Assembly: GCA_022828595.1 (NCBI GenBank)
Contig: JAKGHH010000003.1
Location: 54,797,759 to 54,861,758 of the forward strand
Direction of reading: 5' to 3'
From: Nelumbo lutea
Lineage: Eukaryota > Streptophyta > Magnoliopsida > Proteales > Nelumbonaceae
DNA: 64,000 bases
Part shown: positions 56,326 through 64,000 of the stretch, one piece after another
How positions within the stretch are numbered: position 1 is the first letter of the stretch
How the letters are laid out: each line of letters begins with the position of its first letter
Position numbers and translations under genes: made by a program
The notes under the pieces: model-generated
Told to the model about the DNA's origin: nothing
The model's database searches: none
What the model saw: only the letters and a program-made list of their open reading frames with translations

Positions 56326-56588
56326 AAGATAGAAATGGACCTTGGAAAACCCAAAGGTCTTTTCTCTCTAATAGTGTGCAGCTTTATTAATCTAATCAAG
56401 ATAAGTAATGATTTTTTTTTTATATTTTTAAAACAAAAGAAAATGCAAAAAATGCAAAAAGTTCAAAAAATAAATAAATAGCTTATCTCAAAGCAAAGAC
56501 ATGCTAACATGAACCATCCAATTTTATTTCATACTAGTGGGTCCCATGAGATGCACATAATGGAGCACTCATCCATTTCCCTTGCACC

Positions 56589-57108
56589 TAGGGGTAGATT
56601 TGAGCTGAGTCGAGCCAGCTCATAGGAATAGTATCAAGCTATAGCTTGAGCTTGAGCTTAATTCAAGCTAGAGACTTGAGCTCGACTTGGTTCATAGCTC
56701 GCAAGTTCGAGCTCAAGCCGAGGTTTTCACGAGTCGAGTTCGAATATGTATAAATTTATTTTTTTTTGAAACATAAAAATTATATGTATAAAATTATATT
56801 TTTAATTTTTAAACAAATAATTAAGAATTATAAAAATATTTTATATTTTATATACAAAAAATAATTATAAAATTATTTATATATATTTATATGTATGTAT
56901 GTATGTATGCGTGTGTATGTATGTATATAATAAAAATTATTTATTTAATACGAGGCTTGCGAGCCTCACGAGACGAGCTTCATTGGCCTCGAGCTCAGCT
57001 CGATTCGCAAACGAGCCTATGTATCGGGCTTGAATTCAGCTCAAAGCTTAGATTAAACCGAGTTGAGCTTTTCACGAGCTAAGCTCAAATAGCTCGTGGC
57101 CACCCCTA
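56589..57108. mobile_element. hAT-like MITE with exact 8-bp target duplication (CTTGCACC)
   Basis: It begins TAGGGGTAGATTTGAGC and ends GTGGCCACCCCTA. CTTGCACC flanks both sides (56581-56588 and 57109-57116). The interior is CGAGCTCGAGCTTGAG-type text and its complement, around an AT-rich centre with a short ATGT microsatellite at 56890-56930. Confidence 0.9.
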
Positions 57109-57131
57109 CTTGCACCCGTAGTCAAGACACT

Positions 57132-58813
57132 CTACCCCATCCCTGCCCCATCCTCGGTGGTGGGGCGGGTTCGAGGCGAGGCACCCATTCCTTGTCGGGA
57201 ACGGGGAATCCCCAAAATTTCCCCATCTTGATGCAACAACCTAAAAATAATTTAATTTGTGGATATTCTACAAATAGGATTATGGGAATTTGGAGGTATT
57301 TTAGGAATTGAATTATGACAATTTGGGGGTATTTTATAAATGGAATTTTGTGATCCTAGGATTATAAGAGTATGAATAAAACATAAAAATGTTCAAAAAA
57401 TCAATATTAAATCTACTAACATTTTAATTACTAATTTACTATCAGGTTTGGGGAATTATATGCAAACCCCATCCTTTATTTGGAGCAAAACTATTTTCCC
57501 CGTCCCACCCAGTCTCTTCTCATTCCTAATTAAAATTTGAGAAAACTTGCCTCATTCGGGGTGGGGCAAGGTAAGGCCCTAGTTTTATAGAGAAAATTTC
57601 CATCCCTATAATTATAATAATTTTCTATAAATAATTAACTAACAGAACATTAAATAACAATAAATTACAATATGTTATGATAATTTCCAAAAATTATTGA
57701 AATTGTTGTTGATTAGAAAAAAAAAATGTACAATAAATTAGTATTTATAATAACAATAAATTAATGTGAGTTAATGTATATTATTTACTTTTTAAGCCTA
57801 AATTATTTACTATTAATCAAAGTAATGTAATTATGGTAAATTACCTTAATTTTAATTAAAAGTAAATCATTTGTTGTTAATTAATGTAAAACCAAGTATT
57901 ACTAAAGTCAACCAAGTGGTCTAGACCAGTGTGAATAGATTTAATAAATTTTATAAATTATTTTATAGTTATTTATTAAAATAATAACAATGGTTTGCTA
58001 TTTGAATAAATATGAAACAATTTTTGATAGATTATTTTCCTAAAATTTTTAATAATTATTTAGTTGAATAATAATAATGGACTATTATTTAAATAGTTTT
58101 GGATAATTGTTTTCATAGATTAATTTCCTAATTTTTTAGTTATTATTTATTTAAAAAATTACGGATTATTAGCTAATGAGTTTCCCTGAATTTTGTGATA
58201 ATTGTTAACTATAACTCTTGATTTTGTAGAAATTAGTAAAATACGCCAATTAGTAATATCTTTTCTGAATAAATAATTGTTGTACAAATTTAATGAAAAT
58301 TTATTAAATTACAATGATTATTTTAAATTATGCTAAACATTAAAAAATTGAACATTTATTAACTAACCAAAGGTTAGTTTTCAGTAATCGTTGGTGAGTT
58401 TTGAGTGACCAACTCCCTAACCTGATCGACCAAATCATTTGATTAGCTAAATGATGTCCAACCAAACTGAATTGTCTAGTGAACACTCCTAATTCTGCTA
58501 AATTAGTAGTCTAATTTCTAACAAATAACAATAGTTTAGTCTCCAATAATTATCGACTTTTAAAATATCTCTAAGTTTTTCCTCATATTCTTATAATCCT
58601 AGGATCCCACAATTCCATTTATAAAATACCCCCAAATTGTCATAATCCAATTCCTAAAACACCCAAAATTCTCATAATCCTATTTGTAAAATATTCACAA
58701 ATTATATTATTTTTATGTGATTGCCTTGAGGTGGGGACAATTTCAGGATTCCCCATCTCTAATGGGAATGGGTGCCTCTCCTCTAACCTGCCCCGCCACT
58801 GGGGATCGGGTAG
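57132..58813. mobile_element. DNA transposon remnant with ~240-bp inverted repeats
   Basis: 57132-57382 and 58581-58813 are inverted copies. Both contain CTACCC-ATCC at the tip, GGGGCGGGTT-type text, GGCACCCATTCC, ATAGGATTATG-GAATTT and GACAATTTGGGGGTATTTTATAAATGGAATT. The 1.2-kb middle is AT-rich and non-coding. No clear target duplication, so the superfamily is open. Confidence 0.8.
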
Positions 58814-59778
58814 CACATCTCGTGCATCACATGGGACCCCGCTAGTTACTTTTGTACTTTTGATAATTTTTTAAAAGTTATATAACATGATTTTGTTATT
58901 TAATCTTTTTTTTGTTCTTGAAATAATATAAAAGATATGATTTATTTATTAATATTTTGATATTTAAAGTATTTAAAGATTAGTTGTTTACAATATTATT
59001 TAATTATTTAAATAATACCATTATTTAAAATTACAAAATATTATTTATTTATTAAATTTAGTAATCCATGAAATTATAATTTATACTATTCTTTCATAAT
59101 TTTGTTTTTGATTCTATAAAATATAAAATTGTTATTAATTCAAAAGTTATGAAATCTATAATAATTATTATTATTCTACTCTTTTTTTTTTAATTTTTAC
59201 ATAATTTTGTTATTTTAACTATTTAAAATTTAGCTATGTTAAATTTTTCATTATTTTGATATTTAAATAATATGTAAAATATTTAATCTTTTTATTTAAT
59301 TTAAAGTTATTATGTAATTTTAAATATTTTGTTAAATAATTATTTATCCATTTTTAATATTTTGTTATTTAAATGTTATTTATTTTTTTTAAATATTATT
59401 TATTTATTACATTGAATAATCCATAAAATTATAATTTATATTGTTATATTATTAAACCTATTATAATTACATTTTGTGTTTTTAATAAATATTTTAAAGT
59501 TATTACATAATTTTATTATAATATTTAAATAATTGTTAAATGTTTTAATTAAAACTTTCTTTAGATAGATATAGATGAAAAGTGAGGAAAATGATAAATA
59601 GGAATTAGAGATAATTTAGAAGATAAATAGGAGTTTGGGAGAGATAGAGATAATTTAGGAGCAAGTGAGGGATAGTTAGTTTCCTAGTGCTTCTAGAGGG
59701 AATCTTGCACCCTCTAGAATTACTCGGTATGGGTAATGGAGCAAGGAGAGGGCTGCTGACATGGCAAACTCTACTTTA

Positions 59779-59809
<31 letters not shown>

Positions 59810-60322
59810 ATGTAATCTCCAATTAAGAGAAGAAAATTTTGCATCAGTTTTTTATATGTAAAATTTCTACTACCATTGGCAACAAATGATCAAAAATGTA
59901 AATTTTGCAGCAAGAGGCAAGATTGCAAATTAATGATAGTTATAAACAAACATATGCAAATCTGAACCAGATACAATTAATATCCAGTTTAGATTTGCAT
60001 GTCAAAGAAACAAATAGTGCAAGGTTGAAAAATACAAATGCAAAAAGTGCTTCCCTTATGGAAGAATCAAATCAAATTTATTAGTAATTGATAGTTTATA
60101 TTACAAAACCAGCAAAGGTAATCGGAATCGGACCATACAACAATTTGATATTAGTAATCATAATGAATAAAACTATGTCAAACTCATTGGAATCAGCTTA
60201 AAGAATACTCTGCCATTCCACTGTGTAGGCCTCGAGGGCCACATCTTCTGTTTAGTAACCGAACCAAATGTTGTTAGCAGTAGCTAAGCGTCCAGCCATC
60301 TTGAAAACAAGGGATAAAACTA
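58814..60322. other. AT-rich DNA with a (TG)n microsatellite
   Basis: No gene is visible. 58860-59600 is composed mostly of A and T. A pure (TG)14 run lies at 59782-59809. 59820-60320 has no recognisable coding text. Confidence 0.6.
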
Positions 60323-60811
60323 AGGGTAAATTACATATAGGTATCCTGTACTTTGATGTTAGTGACAGATAGGTATCCTGAACTTTTAATTGCAACATTC
60401 AAGTGCCTTGAACTCCCAAAAATAGGCACTTGGGTCCATCTGTTAGTATTCCGTCAGTTAAACATTATATAATGTCAAAAATACCCTTCTTGTGTATTTT
60501 TAAGATCATTCTACAGATTTAGTGAGTGAAATCATCACTAAAGAATGCCGTCATCGGAAAATTTGAATATGTTATTTGCTGTCCATGTGAGAATGTCATC
60601 GGGGCAACATTCAATTACCTAAGAATGATCTAAAAAATACACGAAAAGAGTATTTTTTGCATTATGTAATGTTTAACTGTCGGTATACTAACAGATGGAC
60701 GTATATGTCTATTTTTGAAAGTTCAGGATACTCAAGTGTTGCAATTGAAAGTTCAGAATACGTATTTGTCACTATCCCCAAAGTACAGGGTGCCTATCTA
60801 TAATTTACTCT
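60323..60811. mobile_element. Fold-back MITE with 7-bp target duplication (AAAACTA)
   Basis: The left half (AGGGTAAATTACATATAGG...) is the reverse complement of the right half (...TAGATAG-AATTTACTCT) over about 200 bp per arm. This includes TACTTTG, TTGCAACA-T-AAGT, TCCATCTGTTAGTAT and GTTAAACATTA-ATAATG. AAAACTA flanks it (60316-60322 and 60812-60818). It would form a near-complete hairpin. Confidence 0.9.
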
Positions 60812-61363
60812 AAAACTAATTATTCCTTGTTGAAGGATGGGATTACTAATGATTGAAGGGAGCCTCATCCATTGAAACAAAACTTTGTGACTAACTGGTC
60901 TCCACCATAAGGGGTGATTCTTCAGAACATGACCAAAATGGTGAGAGTGATAGAAACATATTTGGACAAGGCAATGTTACCATGTTTGCTCACCATTTAT
61001 TGCAGAGGTGTAGTCCCTCGCTCTATTGGAAAAGCAGGTGTATTGTGCAGTAGTCCATTACAATTTTTAGGTGAGAGAAGGTAGAGTCGCCAAGCCCATC
61101 TAGACAACCAGAGTGGAATCAAGATCGGCTGTATAGTCTGCTACAAAAAGTGGATCAGTACTTCCCTTCCTTGAGTGCCCTATTAGAAACCGAACATTAT
61201 TTGCAACACCACGATGGGTCAACGAGATTCTCAGCTCTGCTGCTATCCTTGAGGCAGCAATGATAATACATGAATAAATAATAAAGACAGAGATCAAATT
61301 TGCATTCTCACTAACAGTTTCAATTCCTTTAGGAGAGACAATCTTACTCTAGTGTACCTGGAA

Positions 61364-61584
61364 CCAAGGTTCTAAACGCCGGCCTGTGTTGGTATAATTT
61401 TTTAAGTTTTATTTATTTATTTTTTAAATTGGTTCAGAGGGATCGGTTTCAGGTTCGATTACCCTCTGAACCGGTGGCTGACCCGATACAACCCCTAGAG
61501 GGGCGTATCCATAAGCCATCGGTACGATACGTATCAGCCAATATGGGCTGATACGGGCTGATACGTATCGATACTTTGAACCTT
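61364..61584. mobile_element. Small MITE, CCAAGGTTC...GAACCTT family
   Basis: The ends are CCAAGGTTCTAAA and TTTGAACCTT. The flanks ACCTGGAA (61356-61363) and ACCTAGAA (61585-61592) are a 7/8-match target duplication. The inside holds GATACGTATCGG and CCGATACAAC-type motifs. Confidence 0.75.
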
Positions 61585-61734
61585 ACCTAGAACAACAGTT
61601 ATTTGAATCCCTTGTTGTTGCAAAAAAATCCATTTCTTCTCCACCCCTTCCAAATACATATAATTAATAAACCCACACAAAATTTCAGAGGACACCCTCT
61701 CCGAGAATTCATAGTATTTCCAAACTAAGGCCAT

Positions 61735-62278
61735 ATTTGGGAGTGCTTAAAGATAAGTGTTTATTTAAAATAAGTATTTATTTGGGCCATTAAGCACTTA
61801 TTGGTATTTGAGAAATAAGCCTAAAATAACTATTTATTTTAAAAATAAGAACTTATTTTCTAAGCCCAAATTTCCAACTTTTTTTCAAGTGCTTATACAA
61901 TAAACAATTAAACACACTCAATTTTTACTTTCAAAATTATCTCTAATTGAATTTTAAAATACCACATAAAATTATCCCTAGTTGAACTTTATAAAAGTAC
62001 TTTTATGAAAGCACTTTTACGAAAGCATTTTAACAAAAGCACTTTTATGAATGCACTTTTACGAAAGCACTTTTATAAAAGTACTTTTATGAAAGCATTT
62101 TTACAAAATCACTTTTATAGAAGTACTTTTATGAAAGCACTTTTACGAAAGTACTTTTATGAAAGCACTTTATAAAAGTACCTTAAAAGTGCTTTCATAA
62201 AAATACTTTCGTAAAAGTGTTTTCATAAATATACTTTCATAAAAGTGCTTTCATAAAAGTATTTTCATAAAAATGATA
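61735..62278. repeat. 14-bp tandem array followed by its inverted array
   Basis: From about 61999 to 62180 there are some 13 units of ACTTTTATGAAAGC-type sequence. After the centre (near 62182) the complement form (GTGCTTTCATAAAA) runs to about 62275. The unit itself is nearly palindromic. The left neighbour (61735-61900) starts GGCCATATTTGGGAGTGCTTA, which looks like a MITE end, so the array may be the inside of one. Confidence 0.8.
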
Positions 62279-62294
62279 CGATAATCCTAGAACA

Positions 62295-62985
62295 CTAGCG
62301 GGCTGCTTGCTGATCCCCACGAACGACTCCAACACCATGCTCAGTGGGGAACTTGAGGATGAGGTTGTAGGAGGATATGGATGCCTTGAGTGCATGGAGG
62401 GTCGGCCTCTCGATGATGGCATTGTAGAGGGAGTCGATCCTTACGATCAGGAACTCATTTATCCTCATCACTTGCCGAAGCCCTGTCCTTACTGTGATAG
62501 GTAGGGTAATCCTTCCCTCCGGCCAAACTACGTTGCTGGAGAAGCCAACGAGGGGGACGTCGGCTAGCTGAAGGCACTCAGGCACCAGTTTCATTTTCTC
62601 AAATGCGTCATAGAAGAGGATGTCGGCCAAAGAGCCACTGTCAACTAGTATCCTCTTTACCATAAAGTTCGTTATGAAGACCGAGACTACGAGCGCGTTA
62701 TCATGGGGGACGATAACCCCCTTTAAGTCCTCGTCCATGAAGGTGAGGTCTTGTTGTTGCTTCGGCTTTTTGGGAGCCGTCCCCTAGATGTTCAGTTGCC
62801 AGGCGTAAGCCTTGCGAGCCGAGGACAAGGCTCCACCCGAGTTCAAGCTCTCGGCTATGACGTTGATGACGCTAGCTAGTTGTTGTTGATGGTGCTGCTG
62901 CTACTGTTGCTGGTATCTCGTTATTCAACTTGCAGCATTCCTCGGTGTTGTGGCCGGTGCCAAGAAAGGCCACGATCAAAGACCA
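62295..62985 (-). pseudogene. Third Tat-like gypsy fragment: gag end and protease
   Basis: The open segment 62295-62738 reads FMDEDLKGVIVPHDNALVVSV, then the protease core RILVDSGSLADILFYDAFEKM (catalytic D-S-G kept), then VGFSSNVVWPEGRITLPIT, IVRIDSLYNAIIERPTLHAL and MKFPTEHG-like LKFPTEHGVGVVRGDQ. Upstream on the minus strand (to about 62985) is GTGHNTEECCKLNNEI, the zinc-knuckle tail of gag, followed by a Q-rich stretch. It is a different family member from the two larger copies, as its protease is only moderately similar. Confidence 0.8.
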
Positions 62986-64000
62986 CCAAACCTCCTCTCG
63001 AATGGCTTAAACAAAACCACCCTATAAACAACTCACAACAGCTAAGAACCACGACCAACAAAACATGTAAGTCTTAGAAAGACCCCCTACTTAGTCACAA
63101 TTTTCCCGCCTCAACCTCTTCCGCCCCTCCCTCTGGAGCCTCGTACCCCATGGGAAGGGGTCTACCAACTTTACATCATAACAATCAACTAGAAGTTTGG
63201 ATTTCTTTCTTCTAAAAGGGAATCCCACCAGATTAAAAGAGCAGTCTGACCAAGAGAAGTTAGTCTCTCAATCAAAGTCTAACAAAATACTGGGAACATC
63301 CCGTGAATTATTCAACTTGGCTTCGTTGGTAAATTTATGCCTCATTGGCTTTTGAGTAAGTCACTTACCCGGGTAAATGCACTTACCTGGGGAACTGTTT
63401 CTCAGGAAAGACTTATTCGGATAAGTACATTTACCCATGTTCTTCTATTTCCCATGTAAATAAGGCAATGACCATCTTAGCCATAAAAGTTCCATTATTA
63501 AAATGGGCATTTTTATTACATCCAAGTATAGGCAATGACCACCTAAGAGATAAGTATCACTTACCCAGGAAAATAAACTTTCACTAGTTCCCACATAACT
63601 CTGAAAAATGAACATGGGTTTTTTGAACAATGGAAATCAAATATACCATTAACCAACCTCCCCCTCTCAAAATCCAAAAAAAAAAAAAAAAAGAAGAACG
63701 CCCTATAGGGCATTCCACATAGAGGTATCTAATGCCCCCCACCACCAGCTCTAAGGATTTAAGGATATCTTTCACTACCCTACTCCAGACCAGCAAACGA
63801 AGGGCTTTGAAAGCAGAAGATTCTAATCCACCATTTTCCAAATTCGTTCGCTTGTCTCACCGAACAACCTAGTTGGGACCAACACAATAGCGAGACTTGC
63901 ATGTCATTAAGCGAGGATAAATCGAAAAATAGGGACCCGCTAGCTTCTTCCTTGGATGCAAAGACGATGAGCCACTTATTCCCGTCCAACCTTCTCACCG
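62986..64000. other. Unassigned right edge with minus-strand coding-like text
   Basis: 63780-63998 on the minus strand is open at the window edge (MRRLDGNKWLIVFASKEEASGS, LFFDLSSLNDMQ). It may be the end of a gene or element outside the window. An A-run of 18 is at 63676-63693. 62986-63660 has repeated TTACCCGGGTAAAT-like motifs (63355-63440, 63555) but no recognised gene. Confidence 0.3.

Noticed and set aside
61985..62275. CRISPR-like array
   Set aside because: Units are contiguous, near-palindromic 14-mers without unique spacers, in a plant genome.

Overview
The window is nuclear DNA of a flowering plant: two spliced genes or gene remnants sit in a thick, nested layer of transposable elements. 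The supporting evidence is an 11S (legumin-type) seed globulin with the classic 4-exon structure and a legumin-box promoter, pieces of a pentatricopeptide-repeat (PPR) gene, and plant-type Ty1/copia, Ty3/gypsy (Tat-like) and L1-type LINE elements. I cannot name the species. No prokaryotic features are present.

Layout. 1-2.3 kb: decayed copia 3' end with LTR, tandem duplication and MITEs. 2.8-16.5 kb: copies of one low-copy LTR element in both orientations, forming a ~1.9 kb palindrome (14.6-16.5 kb). Nested in the inverted copy is a 10.8 kb Tat-like Ty3/gypsy element (3856-14639) with both LTRs, decayed gag-pol and an antisense, intron-containing ORF. 16.5-18.1 kb: unclassified. 18.1-20.1 kb: 11S globulin gene with one in-frame stop. 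20.8-22.6 kb (minus): a coherent 3-exon gene for a 181-residue protein I do not recognise. 22.6-27.6 kb: AT-rich DNA, a SINE-like trace and MITE remnants. 27.6-33.7 kb (minus): LINE with an internal inversion. 33.8-50.4 kb: a PPR gene cut in two (35.5 and 50.0 kb), with two copia elements in opposite orientation, a solo LTR, a MITE and another insertion between the halves. 50.4-62.3 kb: MITEs with exact target duplications, a second Tat-like fragment (51.6-56.3 kb) and a 1.7 kb inverted-repeat transposon. 62.3-63.0 kb (minus): a third gypsy fragment. The rest is unassigned.

Most retroelement frames carry stops and frameshifts, so these are fossils. The only intact coding gene I can defend is the unknown 181-residue gene; the globulin is intact except for one nonsense codon. 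The most interesting items are the antisense gene of the Tat-like element (introns at matching positions in two copies, TATA-like box of its own), the split PPR gene, the unrecognised gene, and a set of hAT-like MITEs whose interiors are built of unrelated short-motif text.
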